Counted from the first letter of the stretch, positions 34,661 to 44,103 are shown. The stretch is 64,000 bases of DNA from Streptomyces sp. NBC_00353 (GCF_036108815.1 NZ_CP107985.1:1984001-2048000), one strand, 5' to 3'. Notes: generated by a model not told the origin, from the letters alone. Made by a program: numbers and translations.

Positions 34661-35116
34661 ATGAACGATCAGGTCATCCTGCGGCCGACCGACCGCCCGT
34701 ACGGGCATCGGCCCACGGAGGTGCTCCACAGCGCCGCGGCGTTCGACGGCGAGCCCGGCTGCATCGCGCAGGCCCGGGCCCTTGCCGACAGCTTTCTGGC
34801 GCGGCTCGCGGCCCAGTCGGGGACGGGGTTCGGTGAGCACACCCGGGGCGATCTGATGCTGGCGGTCAGCGAGCTGGTCACCAATGCCGACCGGTACAGC
34901 CAGGGCCCGTATCTGCTGGAGCTGGAGGGTACCGCCGAGCGGGTCAGCGTCACGGTGTACGACAGCAGCACGGCGCTTCCGCTGTTCTACTCCCCCGACC
35001 CGACCCGCCCCGGCGGTCACGGCATGGAGATCGTCATCGCCCTGTGCGACCGGCTGACCGCCGAGCGGGTGCCGGTGGGCAAGCGGATCCGGGCCGAGTT
35101 CGAGCTCAGCAGCTGA
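34661..35116 (+). CDS. HATPase-fold protein, anti-sigma-like
   Basis: 151 residues. A single RsbW-like ATPase domain: N-box LAVSELVTNADRYSQGPY, then VYDSSTALPLF and GGHGMEIVIALCDRLTAERV. This matches the abundant Streptomyces serine kinase-like anti-sigma family. It lies just after the SigB-type gene on the same strand, so it is likely the anti-sigma factor for it, though many such genes act on other partners. Confidence 0.82.
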   Translation: MNDQVILRPTDRPYGHRPTEVLHSAAAFDGEPGCIAQARALADSFLARLAAQSGTGFGEHTRGDLMLAVSELVTNADRYSQGPYLLELEGTAERVSVTVYDSSTALPLFYSPDPTRPGGHGMEIVIALCDRLTAERVPVGKRIRAEFELSS

Positions 35117-35160
35117 GCTGTGGGGCGGGCGGGACGCCGCCCACCCCACGACCACGCCGG

Positions 35161-37542
35161 TCAGCCCAGGGCGGGCGGAGCGTCCGCGGGCGAGGTGCCC
35201 CATGCCGAGGGCGCGCTGCCCACGGTGAAGGCGAGCGACCGCGCCGAGCGGATGTCCTCGGTGGTGAGGTACGTGCGCGACTGCGCCGCGCCGTCGATGC
35301 TCGCCGACTGGATGTAGCGGTCGGCGTCCGACGTCCCGGAAGCCTTCACCGTGAACGACCCGTGCGGGTAGTAGCGGCGGTCGAGCGTGAGGTCGACACG
35401 CTCGAAGGCCGGCGTGGACAGACCCCAGGTGTCGGTGCCGGGCTGGACCGGGAAGACACCGATCGAGGAGAGCACCATCCAGGCGGACATCGTGCCGAGG
35501 TCGTCGTTGCCCGTCATGCCCGTCGGGGCGTCGGTGAAGAGCGTCAGCGCCGCGTGCACCACGTCGGTGGTCTTCCACGGCTGCCCGGTGGAGAGATAGG
35601 TGTACGGGGCGATGAGGTCGGGCTCGTTCTGCGGGTTGTACTTGTCGGCGTTGTAGTACGCGTACGGGCCGTTGACCCAGACCTCACGGGCGGTCTTCGC
35701 GGGATCGGCGAGCAGCTTGTCGTAGGCGAAGAAGGAGTCGAGCCGCTGGTTGGCGGCGTCCTTCCCGCCGATCAGGCCGACCATGCCGGGCAGGTCCTGC
35801 GGCACGAGCCACTGGTACTGCCAGGACGTGCCCTCGTGGAAGCCCTCGCTCTGCGCCGGGTCGGCGGGGCCGGTGAAGGCTCCTGAGGCGTCGCGGGCGC
35901 GGAAGAAGCCGGTCGAGGGGTCGAAGATCTTGCGGTAGTTCTGGGCCCGGTCCTCGTACCGCTTCGCGTCGGCGTCGTGGCCGAGGTCGCGGGCCATCTC
36001 ACCCAGCATCGCGTCGGAGAGGGCGTACTCCAGGGTGGCGGAGGCACCGTGGTCGAAGTCGGAGTCACCGGGCTTGGCGTGCGGACGGTCCTTGATGTAC
36101 GGGGCGAACCCATCCTTCAGATACTGCACGTTGGCTTCACGGCCGACGGGCGCGGAGTCGGTGGGCGGGACGCCGTCGGCGTTCTTCTTCAGGGCGCGGT
36201 ACGCCTCCTCCTCGTACCCCTTCAGCAGCCCCTGCTGGTAGGCGTTGGTGAGGAACGGGGTGACGGGGTCGCCGGTCATGATGTTCGTCTCGACCGTGCC
36301 GTAGCCCCACTTGGGCAGCCAGCCGCTCTCGGCGTCGATCCGCAGGACCGAGATCGCCATGTCGCGGGACTCGCGCGGGGCGAGCAGCGAGAGGAGCTGG
36401 GCCTGGGTGCGGTAGGTGTCCCAGAGGGACCAGTTCTGGTAGTAGGTGAAAACCCCGTCGGCAGCCACAGCGTGGTGGGTCTTCTGGTCCCAGCCGGTGT
36501 AGCGGCCGTCGACGTCGCTGCCGACGTTGGGGGCGAGGAAGGAACGGTAGAGCGACGAGTAGAAGGTGCGGCGCAGCTCGTCGCTGCCGCCCTGGGCCTT
36601 CACGTCGTCGAGCCGGTCCTCCCAGGACCGCTGTGCGGCGCGCTCGACGCGGTCGAAGCTACGGCCGCCCTCGGCCCGGAGGTTGAGTGCGGCGCCCTTT
36701 GCGTCGACGTAACTCAGGGCCGTGGTGGCCTCGACGGTGCGGTCCTTGCCGGTGTCGAAGCGCAGCCAGGCGCCGTTGCGCTCGCCGGCCGCCGAGGACA
36801 CCTTCGAACCCTCGGTGACGGTGTCGCCGTTCCAGGTGCCGGACGTGGTGAACGGCCGGTCGAAGCGGGTGATCGTGTAGACGGTGTACGCCTTGGTGTC
36901 CTGACAGAAGCCGCTGCCGGTGATCGCGGTCCGGACGGTCCGGTTGTCCAGGATCTCCACCTTCGAGGACAGCGTCCGGTGCAGCGACTGGCCCGCGTTG
37001 AGCAGGACGTTGGCCTTGTCGGTGGCAGGGAAGGTGTAGCGCTGCACGCCGGTGCGGGTGCTCGCGGTGAGTTCGGCGTCGATCCCGGTCTTCAGCCCGA
37101 CCTTGTAGTAGCCGGGGCTCGCCTTCTCGTCGTCGTGGCTGAACTCCGCCGCGTACTTGGCGTAGTCGGTCTGTGTGATGTCACCGGTGGTGGGCAGCGT
37201 CGGCAGATCGCCGCCGAGTCCGCAGCCGACGCCGGAGAGGTGTACGGCGGAGAAGCCGCGTATGTGGTTCTCGGCGTAGTCGTAGCCGGTGTTGTGGCCG
37301 GTGTCCGGGGAGAGCTGCACCATGCCGAACGGCACGGATGCGCCCGGGTAGGTGTTGCCCTCGTTCTGGGTACCGATGAACGGGTTGACCAGATCGGTCA
37401 GTTGCCCTTCGGCGCGGGGTGCGGCCTGGGCCGTGGCCCCGGTGGTCAGGACACCGCCGAGGAGCGCGACGGCGGCGAGTGCGGCCGCCGGGCCGCGGAG
37501 TCTCGGCCGTGGGGTCCGGTGCATCCGTGAGAGCCGGTGCAT
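35161..37542 (-). CDS. Secreted alpha-1,2-mannosidase-like GH92 enzyme
   Basis: 793 residues with a signal peptide (about 1-41, AQAA). The N-terminal beta domain starts VNPFIGTQNEGNTYPGASVP, typical of GH92. The C-terminal barrel contains the acid Glu in EGTSWQYQWLVPQD, GNDDLGTMSAWMVLSS and NPQNEPDL(I)APY, consistent with calcium-dependent exo-mannosidases. AGGAGGAG lies eight bases before the ATG at 37542. A 12-bp palindrome is just upstream. It trims alpha-mannosides outside the cell; the exact linkage cannot be read. Confidence 0.93.
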   Translation of the reverse strand: MHRLSRMHRTPRPRLRGPAAALAAVALLGGVLTTGATAQAAPRAEGQLTDLVNPFIGTQNEGNTYPGASVPFGMVQLSPDTGHNTGYDYAENHIRGFSAVHLSGVGCGLGGDLPTLPTTGDITQTDYAKYAAEFSHDDEKASPGYYKVGLKTGIDAELTASTRTGVQRYTFPATDKANVLLNAGQSLHRTLSSKVEILDNRTVRTAITGSGFCQDTKAYTVYTITRFDRPFTTSGTWNGDTVTEGSKVSSAAGERNGAWLRFDTGKDRTVEATTALSYVDAKGAALNLRAEGGRSFDRVERAAQRSWEDRLDDVKAQGGSDELRRTFYSSLYRSFLAPNVGSDVDGRYTGWDQKTHHAVAADGVFTYYQNWSLWDTYRTQAQLLSLLAPRESRDMAISVLRIDAESGWLPKWGYGTVETNIMTGDPVTPFLTNAYQQGLLKGYEEEAYRALKKNADGVPPTDSAPVGREANVQYLKDGFAPYIKDRPHAKPGDSDFDHGASATLEYALSDAMLGEMARDLGHDADAKRYEDRAQNYRKIFDPSTGFFRARDASGAFTGPADPAQSEGFHEGTSWQYQWLVPQDLPGMVGLIGGKDAANQRLDSFFAYDKLLADPAKTAREVWVNGPYAYYNADKYNPQNEPDLIAPYTYLSTGQPWKTTDVVHAALTLFTDAPTGMTGNDDLGTMSAWMVLSSIGVFPVQPGTDTWGLSTPAFERVDLTLDRRYYPHGSFTVKASGTSDADRYIQSASIDGAAQSRTYLTTEDIRSARSLAFTVGSAPSAWGTSPADAPPALG

Positions 37543-37559
37543 GGGGGTACTCCTCCTTG

Positions 37560-37571
37560 GACAACGTTGTC
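37560..37571. promoter_or_regulatory. LacI-type operator before the GH92 gene
   Basis: Perfect palindrome GACAACGTTGTC, 18 bases upstream of the start codon and overlapping the ribosome-site region. CG-centred palindromes of this kind are typical of LacI-family operators. Related sites precede the GH2 and GxGYxYP genes. Confidence 0.6.
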
Positions 37572-37674
37572 AGAGCGCGATCATTCTTGGTTCCCCGGTA
37601 ATCCGCGTCAAGGGTTCGGACGCGAACGCTCCGGTCCGCCCCGGGCAGGGGCGGACCGGAGCACTGTCACAGGG

Positions 37675-40278
37675 TCAGGCGGTGGGGCATCCCGCCACGA
37701 CCGGGTTGGACGCGTCGCGGACGAGTGCGTCCTGCGCAGCCTTGATCCGCTTCACGTCGGGTTTGACGATCCGTCGGTCGTAGGTGAGCAGGCCGTTCAA
37801 CTCGCCCTCCACGTCCGAGATCTGGGTGTAGACGGCGCCGTTGCTGCCCTTGCAGGCGAGCTTCCGTACCTCGTCGAGCTTGGCGAGGTAGTCATCGGTG
37901 TAGGTCGACTGGTCGACCGCGATGTACGACTGCTGCACGGCCCAGGCGTGGCCCGGCACCGCCAGGCCGAGCCCGCCGTACTCGCCGCTGACCAGGGCGC
38001 GTTGCCCGTCCGGCGCGGGCAGGGCCGGGCTCGGGTAGCCGTGCTCGTCGATGATGTCCCCGGTGCCTCCGTCGACGCCCAGGTTGATGCCCGACATGCT
38101 GTTGACCAGCCGGGTCGGGTCCCAGGACTTCGCCTGGTCGGCGATGCGGGCCTCGTCGTACTGGCCCCAGCCCTCGTTGAACGTGACCCACATGACGACC
38201 GACGGGTGGTTGTAGTGTTCGTCGATCATCTCCTTCATCTCGTGCTCGTACTCGGCACGGGCGGCGGCGGACGGGTTGACGGTGTTCATCGCCGGCATGT
38301 CCTGCCAGACCAGCAGGCCCAGCTTGTCCGCCCAGTAGAACCAGCGGTCGGGCTCCACCTTGATGTGCTTGCGCACGGAGTTGAACCCCATGGCCTTGTG
38401 CATCTTCAGATCGGATGCGAGTGCCTCGTCGGTGGGGGCGGTGTGCAGCCCGTCGGGCCAGAAGCCCTGGTCGAGGGTGGCCATCATGAACACCGGCTTG
38501 CCGTTGAGAACGGTGCGCGGGGTGCCGTTCACCTTCTCCACAGCGATCGACCGCATCCCGAAGTAACTGCCGACCCGGTCGGAGCCGACGGAGACCTTCA
38601 ACCGGTAGAGGTGTGGGTCGTTCGCGGACCACAGATGCGGGTCCGGTACGCGCACGTCCAGCGCCGATCCGGTGCGGCCGGCGGCCGTCCCGACCTTGCG
38701 CTTCCCGTCGTATACGGTTGCCGTCACCGGCACCCCGTCCCGTACCCCGCGCACCTCGACGGCGACCTTCTCACCCTGCACATCGGGAGTGAGCTTCAGC
38801 GAGTCGGCGTGATCGGCGGCGACCGGCTCCATCCACACGGTCTGCCAGATGCCGGACGACGGGGTGTACCAGATGCCGCTCGGGTCGAGGCGCTGCTTGC
38901 CCATCGGCGGGTTCTCGCCGTCCTGGGCGTCGGTCGGATCGTAGACGCCGACGATCAGCTCCTGGGTGCGGCCCGGCTTCAGCGCATCGGTGATGTCGGC
39001 GTTGAACTTGTCGTAGCCGCCCTTGTGTTCGGCAACCTTGTGCCCGTTGACATACACCTCGGACTGCCAGTCGACGGCACCGAAGTTCAGCTGCAGCCGC
39101 TTGCCCTGACCGACCTTCCACCCCTCGGGAACGGTGAAAGTGCGGCGGTACCACATCCGGTCCTCGTGCCGTTCGAGGCCGGAGAGCTGCGACTCCACCG
39201 GATACGGGACGAGGATCTTCTCACCGAGCTTCCTGCCGACCGGGGGCTGCTCCCCCGCCTTCGCTGCGGCGAACTCCCAGGAACCGTTGAGGTTCTGCCA
39301 GTTGTCGCGGGTGAGCTGCGGCCTCGGGTACTCGGGCAGCGCGTTGTGCGGTCCGACCTTGTCGGCCCACTTCGTACGGAGCTCGTACGTGGAGTGGTTG
39401 GGCCCGCTGGACCAGAAGGCTCCGACGGCCTTGCCGTCCTGGCCGGCCAGCCCGCCCTGCCCGTCGTAGCGGATGTCGGCCAGTCCGTTGGCGTCGCCGG
39501 CCTTGTTCCCGACGACCGGTTCCTCGAGCGCGACGGTGAGGCTGCGCGGGTCGGCGGGGTCGGCCTTGATGGCCCCGAGCGGCCACGTCGCACCGCCGAT
39601 GACGGCGTTGAGATGGTTGGTGAGTCCGTCGGGCAGGGCCGCGAGTTTCTGCGCGAAGTCCAGCTTGAGGGTGCGGCCGTCGGCGAGGACGGTGGCACCG
39701 ATGGCCCCGTCGTACGCGAAGTCGTCCGGCAACCGGAAGGCGGACTGCGGCACGGGCTCCTTGGTGCCACCGGGCTCGGTCCACTTGAGGTGCAGGTTGG
39801 ACCCGCCGAAGTGTTCGAAGTACTCGACCTTGAAGTCGTAGGCCTTGCCCGCGGTCAGCTCGACCAGCTGCGAGGTCTGTTCCTTCTCCCAGTCGTCGAC
39901 CCAGTGGTCGATGACCGGCTTTCCGTCGATCCAGAGACGGAACCCGTTGTCCCCGATCATCGAGAAGACATGGGAACCGGTCTTCTCCGGCACGATCTTC
40001 CCGGTCCACCGGATGCTGGCGTCGTCGGCCTGCCCGGTGGCCGAGCTCAGCCGCGATTCGAGGGTGGGGAAGTCGATGTCCGGATCGAATCCGGTGGCCT
40101 TGAGCTGCCCGAAGTCGAAGGCCCCTGGGGCGGACTGCGTGTAGTACTCGCCCTTCAGACCATGCACTTCGGCGGTGCCGCCGGGGTCCGGGGCGGCGGA
40201 CGCGGCAGGCACACCGGACAGCCCGGCGACGCCGAGAGCGGCGGCGAGAAGCAGGACGACTTTCTTTCTGATGCGCAC
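37675..40278 (-). CDS. Secreted PA14-GH2 glycosidase
   Basis: 867 residues. Signal peptide (about 1-28, ASA-A). A PA14 domain (about 38-170) has GEYYTQSAPGAFDFG and FSMIGDNGFRLWIDGKPVIDHW, likely for carbohydrate binding. A GH2 beta-sandwich/immunoglobulin part follows (LNGSWEFAAAK, MWYRRTFTVPEGW, then the GIWQTVWMEP stretch). The barrel has the acid/base Glu in VTFNEGWGQ and nucleophile Glu in SGEYGG. GTG at 40278 is preceded by AAGGAGGA. The family includes beta-galactosidases, mannosidases and glucuronidases; the substrate is not determinable by eye. Confidence 0.92.
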   Translation of the reverse strand: MRIRKKVVLLLAAALGVAGLSGVPAASAAPDPGGTAEVHGLKGEYYTQSAPGAFDFGQLKATGFDPDIDFPTLESRLSSATGQADDASIRWTGKIVPEKTGSHVFSMIGDNGFRLWIDGKPVIDHWVDDWEKEQTSQLVELTAGKAYDFKVEYFEHFGGSNLHLKWTEPGGTKEPVPQSAFRLPDDFAYDGAIGATVLADGRTLKLDFAQKLAALPDGLTNHLNAVIGGATWPLGAIKADPADPRSLTVALEEPVVGNKAGDANGLADIRYDGQGGLAGQDGKAVGAFWSSGPNHSTYELRTKWADKVGPHNALPEYPRPQLTRDNWQNLNGSWEFAAAKAGEQPPVGRKLGEKILVPYPVESQLSGLERHEDRMWYRRTFTVPEGWKVGQGKRLQLNFGAVDWQSEVYVNGHKVAEHKGGYDKFNADITDALKPGRTQELIVGVYDPTDAQDGENPPMGKQRLDPSGIWYTPSSGIWQTVWMEPVAADHADSLKLTPDVQGEKVAVEVRGVRDGVPVTATVYDGKRKVGTAAGRTGSALDVRVPDPHLWSANDPHLYRLKVSVGSDRVGSYFGMRSIAVEKVNGTPRTVLNGKPVFMMATLDQGFWPDGLHTAPTDEALASDLKMHKAMGFNSVRKHIKVEPDRWFYWADKLGLLVWQDMPAMNTVNPSAAARAEYEHEMKEMIDEHYNHPSVVMWVTFNEGWGQYDEARIADQAKSWDPTRLVNSMSGINLGVDGGTGDIIDEHGYPSPALPAPDGQRALVSGEYGGLGLAVPGHAWAVQQSYIAVDQSTYTDDYLAKLDEVRKLACKGSNGAVYTQISDVEGELNGLLTYDRRIVKPDVKRIKAAQDALVRDASNPVVAGCPTA

Positions 40279-40603
40279 GGATCCTCCTTGGTGAGGAAGG
40301 GTGGCGGCTCGTTGCAACAGGATGTACAACGTTGGAAGGAACGACAGTTGGCATGACAGCACGACTCCCGTTCCACTGTCCAGGTGCATGACAGCGCGAA
40401 GGAGAGGGCCGGAGAGAAGCCTCGGAACGCCAGCAACGGACCGGCCGGCAAGACGGCCGCGCCGCCCCTTGGCCTGCGCATTCCTGGCCGCCTCCACCTC
40501 GTCGCACGCGGGCCGGCGCCATGCCGCCCGCGCGGTCCGGTCCGCTCCTGTCAGCGTCGCGGCCGACGCCGCCGAGCGGAATCTCGCCGACGGCCGACGT
40601 CTG
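40279..40603. other. Leader of the GH2 gene, no gene seen
   Basis: 325 bases between the GH2 start and the end of the FhuF-like gene. It holds the GH2 ribosome site and a CAACGTTG operator-like core near 40327. The remainder, up to 40603, is GC-rich and shows no frame with convincing coding sense. Confidence 0.45.
40327..40334. promoter_or_regulatory. LacI-type operator core before the GH2 gene
   Basis: CAACGTTG palindrome inside TGTACAACGTTGGA, about 50 bases upstream of the GTG. It shares ACAACGTTG with the GH92 operator at 37560. Confidence 0.45.
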
Positions 40604-41314
40604 TCATGGAGAGAGCGACGGAGCGGAAGCGCCCGGCCGGCAATCGAAGACGCAGTCCCCGCAGAGGCCGGCGCCCGGGCACCGGTAGTAGAGGCAACAG
40701 CTGTTCCTGCGGAATGCCGGGGTGTGCGGGGTCCCGGTGGTCCGCAGGTCCGGGTGGTCGAAGAGTTCGGCGGCCAGGGTGCGGGCCCGGTGCGCTGCGT
40801 CGGGGCGCTGGTGGGCGCGGGCCCAGGTGATCAGCTCGCGCAGCGCTCCGGCCAGGGCCGAGCCGGCATTGCCCCACAGCAGCCGGGGTGCGATGTGTCC
40901 GTCCCGTTGGATCGCGTCCGCGAGCGGTACGAGGTGGCCGTACTGGACGCACTCGCGGATGCGGTCCGCGGTGCCCGGCAGCGTGTCTGCGGAGTCGAGC
41001 CACAGGTCGTCCGGCGCGGGGTGCTGCGGATCCCAGCGGAGTGCGGCAGGGGAGAGATCCGGGAAGCGACCGGAGAGGACGGCCGGTCCCAGAGCGGTCG
41101 ACCAGAGGCGGGCGGCCAGCCCCAGGTGCGCGACGGACGCGGCGACCCTGCGCTCGGGGGTACGCAACCGGGCGGCAACGGTGTCGATGCGGGCCGTGAG
41201 CGGTGCCGTCTCCCCCGCGTACAGGAGGGCGAGCGGACGGTGCGCGCCGCCGGGCACCGGTGTCCCGCGCAGGGCGAAGAATCCGCCCACCGACGCCGCC
41301 CCGGCCTGCTCCAT
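40604..41314 (-). CDS. FhuF-like (2Fe-2S) protein
   Basis: 236 residues. Near the C-terminus (about 212-227) is a Cys motif CC-x4-C-x5-C-x2-C, beginning SCCLYYRC. A Cys-Cys ... C-x2-C C-terminal motif marks siderophore-iron reductases of the FhuF type, which bind a [2Fe-2S] cluster. The ATG at 41314 has AAGGAG six bases upstream; a GTG at 41329 is possible. Divergent from the transporter gene. No siderophore genes are adjacent, so its electron-accepting partner or substrate is unknown. Confidence 0.78.
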   Translation of the reverse strand: MEQAGAASVGGFFALRGTPVPGGAHRPLALLYAGETAPLTARIDTVAARLRTPERRVAASVAHLGLAARLWSTALGPAVLSGRFPDLSPAALRWDPQHPAPDDLWLDSADTLPGTADRIRECVQYGHLVPLADAIQRDGHIAPRLLWGNAGSALAGALRELITWARAHQRPDAAHRARTLAAELFDHPDLRTTGTPHTPAFRRNSCCLYYRCPGAGLCGDCVFDCRPGASAPSLSP

Positions 41315-41355
41315 GCGCTGCTCCTTCACGGGCTCCCCCGGTCACTCGTAGTGAC

Positions 41356-41381
41356 GACCCGGCCGCCCCTGGGGCCGGGTC
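41356..41381. promoter_or_regulatory. Hairpin in the FhuF-like/transporter divergent region
   Basis: Perfect 9-bp inverted repeat GACCCGGCC ... GGCCGGGTC with an 8-nt loop, 41 bases before the FhuF-like start. It might be a leader structure or protein site in the divergent promoter region. Confidence 0.35.
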
Positions 41382-41538
41382 CCACCGTTCACCGTATCCG
41401 TGCGGATGATCGTCCTGAGGCTCGGCGGGGAGAGGACTACCGTCGGGAGGAGGACACAAAAACCACTCCCCTACTACCAAAGCAGTACGTCGGAACGCCG
41501 TCTCAGGGACGACGACTCGGCGGCTTTGAAGGGCCATC

Positions 41539-42747
41539 GTGGTGTACATGAGCTTCCTTGCACTGTCCGTGCTGCTGTCACTGATCTCCGCGGTCGCCTA
41601 CGCGGCCGGGGCGATCGTCCAGGAGCGCGTCGCCACTGCCGGAGACGGCCGTTCGTTCGCCCCTCTGCGCAACCGCGTCTGGTGGGTGGCGGTGGCGTTG
41701 AACGGTGTGGGTGCGGTGCTGCATGTGGTGGCGCTGGCGTACGGCCCGCTCAGCCTGGTGCAGCCGCTCGGCGCGCTGACGATCGTCTTCGCCCTGCCGA
41801 TGGCGGCGCTCTTCGCACGCCGCCGGGCCAGGGCGACCGCCTGGCGTGGCGCGATCATGGCGACCGTCGGTCTGGCGGGTCTGCTCGCTCTCACCGGCAA
41901 CAAGGAGTCGCACACCCTGGGCGGCCCGGAGCAGCTGATGCTGGCGACCGTGACGTTCGGTGGCGTGGCGCTGCTCGTGCTGGTCGCGAAGGGCATGCGG
42001 CCACCGGTGGTACGGAGTGTGGTCCTGGCCGGGGCCGCCGGTGTCGCCTTCGGTATCGCGTCGGTGTTCACGAAGACGGTCGCGATGCAGTGGGCGTCCG
42101 GTTCGGTCGGCGCGGGGCTGCCCTCGCTCGTGGTCATAGCGGCTCTGGCGTCGGCCGGGCTGCTGCTGTCGCAGTCCGCGTACCGGGGTGCCGGCCTGAC
42201 CGCGCCGCTGGCGACGGTGACTGTGGTGAACCCGGTGATCGCCTCGGCAGTCGGCATCACATTGTTCGGTGAGCAGTTCCAGCACGGCACGGCGGGCGCG
42301 CTCCTGGCGCTCGGCTGCGGTGTGGTCGCCGCGGGCGGGCTGATCATGCTGATGACGGAACGGCTGGACGCGGAGCAGCGCGAGGGGCAGCGGGTGCTCC
42401 CGGCAGGTCCGGATGTCCCGGAGGTTGCCGCGGAGGGCGCCGGGGACGCTGCGGAGGCCGAGCCCGTGCTGGTCGTTTCTCCCGAGCCCGGAAGGGCCAC
42501 GGCCGTGGCCGTCGGGGCAGCCCCGCCCACCGCTGCCGCCGAAACGCTTCCGGCGCCTCTCAAGCTGGCTGTCACGATGCCGCTGGAGCGGCGACGGGTG
42601 GGGCAGGTCGACTTCGGTGGCTCCGCACGGCAGCCGCGCACCGGTTCGGGACGGCGAGGTGCGCTGTCCGCCGAGGACGGTGGCGCCGGCGATCCCACGG
42701 CGCTGCACAGGACCGTTCAGACGTTGACGCCGCCCGCCCGGAGGTAG
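41539..42747 (+). CDS. DMT-superfamily transporter with long C-terminal tail
   Basis: 402 residues. About nine or ten hydrophobic helices in the first 280 residues, starting LSLISAVAYAAGAIVQERVA, in the EamA/NIPA-like layout. The last 120 residues are charged, disordered and Ala/Pro-rich. GAAGGG precedes the GTG at 41539; the ATG at 41548 is another start choice. The last 31 bases overlap the convergent Rpf-M23 gene. Substrate unknown; NIPA proteins move magnesium, EamA proteins move metabolites. Confidence 0.82.
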   Translation: MVYMSFLALSVLLSLISAVAYAAGAIVQERVATAGDGRSFAPLRNRVWWVAVALNGVGAVLHVVALAYGPLSLVQPLGALTIVFALPMAALFARRRARATAWRGAIMATVGLAGLLALTGNKESHTLGGPEQLMLATVTFGGVALLVLVAKGMRPPVVRSVVLAGAAGVAFGIASVFTKTVAMQWASGSVGAGLPSLVVIAALASAGLLLSQSAYRGAGLTAPLATVTVVNPVIASAVGITLFGEQFQHGTAGALLALGCGVVAAGGLIMLMTERLDAEQREGQRVLPAGPDVPEVAAEGAGDAAEAEPVLVVSPEPGRATAVAVGAAPPTAAAETLPAPLKLAVTMPLERRRVGQVDFGGSARQPRTGSGRRGALSAEDGGAGDPTALHRTVQTLTPPARR

Positions 42748-43976
42748 GACAGCGGATCGACGTCGGAGCCGTAGCCGGGCCCCGTACGGATCTCGAAGTG
42801 CAGGTGCGGTCCGGTCGCATTGCCCGTGGAACCTGACCGGGCGATGCGCCGGCCGCCGCTGACGTGCTGGCCCTCGCGCACCAGCAGCGCGGACAGGTGG
42901 GCGTACTGGCTGTACTTGCCGTCGCTGTGCCGGATGACGATCTCGTAGCCGTACGCCCCCGCCCACCCTGCCGAAACGACCGTGCCGGAGGCCACCGCCT
43001 CGACCGAGGTGCCGGTGGGGACGGGGAAGTCGACGCCCGTGTGGTGGCCGCTCGCCCAGGAACCGGCCTGGTGGTACGCGGTGCCGACACGGGTCGCCGA
43101 CACCGGTGCGACGAGCCCGGAGCCCTTCTCGGTCCGCTTCGGCTGCGCCTTCGCCGGCTGGTGCGGCCTCGTCGGCCGGTGACTAGGCTTCGCGGGCTGG
43201 TGCGGGTGGGTCTTCTGCTTCGCTTCGGCCGACCGGCTCGGCTTCGCGGCGGGCCTGGTTCCGCTCTTCGGGCCGGCCTGCGGGGTGGCAGCCACATCCA
43301 GGGCGAGTCGCTGGCCCGGGAAGATCAGATCGGGGTCGTCGCCGACGACCTTCCGGTTCGCCGTGTAGAGGCGCTGCCAGCCGCCCTGCACATGCTCGGT
43401 CGCCGCGATCCCGGAGAGGGAGTCGCCGCGCGCGACGGTGTACGACTCGCGCTTGCCGGGCACCGTGGTCGGGGTGGCGGGCGCGGCCGTCTTCTTCGTC
43501 TTCGGGTTCGCCTTCTTGGGCGTGGAGGTCGTTGCCGACGAGGCATCGACAGGACCGCCGGTCCGTTCCGACTGCGGCGTGACGTCTGGGGCGCCGCCGC
43601 CCCGCGTCAGGCCCGCCCTCACGGAGCAGGTCGGCCAGGCACCCGGGCCCTGTGCCTTCAGCACCTTCTCCGCGACGGATATCTGCTGTTCCCTGGTGGC
43701 CAGATCGGCACGTGGGGCATGGACCGTGCCCCCGTATGCCGCCCAGGTCGACCGATTGAACTGCAGCCCGCCGAAGTAGCCGTTGCCCGAGTTGATGTGC
43801 CAGTTGCTGGTGGACTCGCAGGCGGCGACCTTGTCCCACACATCGGCCGATGCGGCGCCCGCCGAGGCGGCGGTGATGAGGGGGAGCGCGATGCCCGCGC
43901 CGCCCGCCGTGACCGTGAGCGAGGCGCGGTTGATGCGGCTCGGCTGGTATCTGCGGTGTCGTCCGTTCGCGGCCAT
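42717..43976 (-). CDS. Rpf-type muralytic enzyme with LysM and M23 domains
   Basis: 419 residues. Signal peptide (about 10-42), then a resuscitation-promoting-factor transglycosylase domain (about 43-117) with catalytic Glu in VAACESTSNWH and GGLQFNRSTWAAYGG. A LysM domain (about 176-226) and a Lys/Pro/His-rich linker follow. The C-terminus is an M23 endopeptidase domain (about 305-415) with HHTGVDF and GPHLHFEIR, the metal sites. It would cleave both glycan and peptide in peptidoglycan. GGGGGAG precedes the ATG. The c-di-AMP riboswitch known before some Streptomyces rpf genes is not visible here. Confidence 0.92.
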   Translation of the reverse strand: MAANGRHRRYQPSRINRASLTVTAGGAGIALPLITAASAGAASADVWDKVAACESTSNWHINSGNGYFGGLQFNRSTWAAYGGTVHAPRADLATREQQISVAEKVLKAQGPGAWPTCSVRAGLTRGGGAPDVTPQSERTGGPVDASSATTSTPKKANPKTKKTAAPATPTTVPGKRESYTVARGDSLSGIAATEHVQGGWQRLYTANRKVVGDDPDLIFPGQRLALDVAATPQAGPKSGTRPAAKPSRSAEAKQKTHPHQPAKPSHRPTRPHQPAKAQPKRTEKGSGLVAPVSATRVGTAYHQAGSWASGHHTGVDFPVPTGTSVEAVASGTVVSAGWAGAYGYEIVIRHSDGKYSQYAHLSALLVREGQHVSGGRRIARSGSTGNATGPHLHFEIRTGPGYGSDVDPLSYLRAGGVNV

Positions 43977-44103
43977 GACTTGGCTCCCCCACTGGCTGTA
44001 GGACACGTCGCAAGCGGTCAACTTATGGGCAGACAACGGGTGATGACAAGGCAGTGGCCGAGACCTGCCGGTCCTGGACGGATCGGGGAGCGCAGGACGG
44101 GCT

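Noticed and set aside
43977..44100. c-di-AMP (ydaO) riboswitch before the Rpf gene
   Set aside because: The short leader lacks the conserved purine-rich blocks; only a possible TTGACC -35 box is seen.
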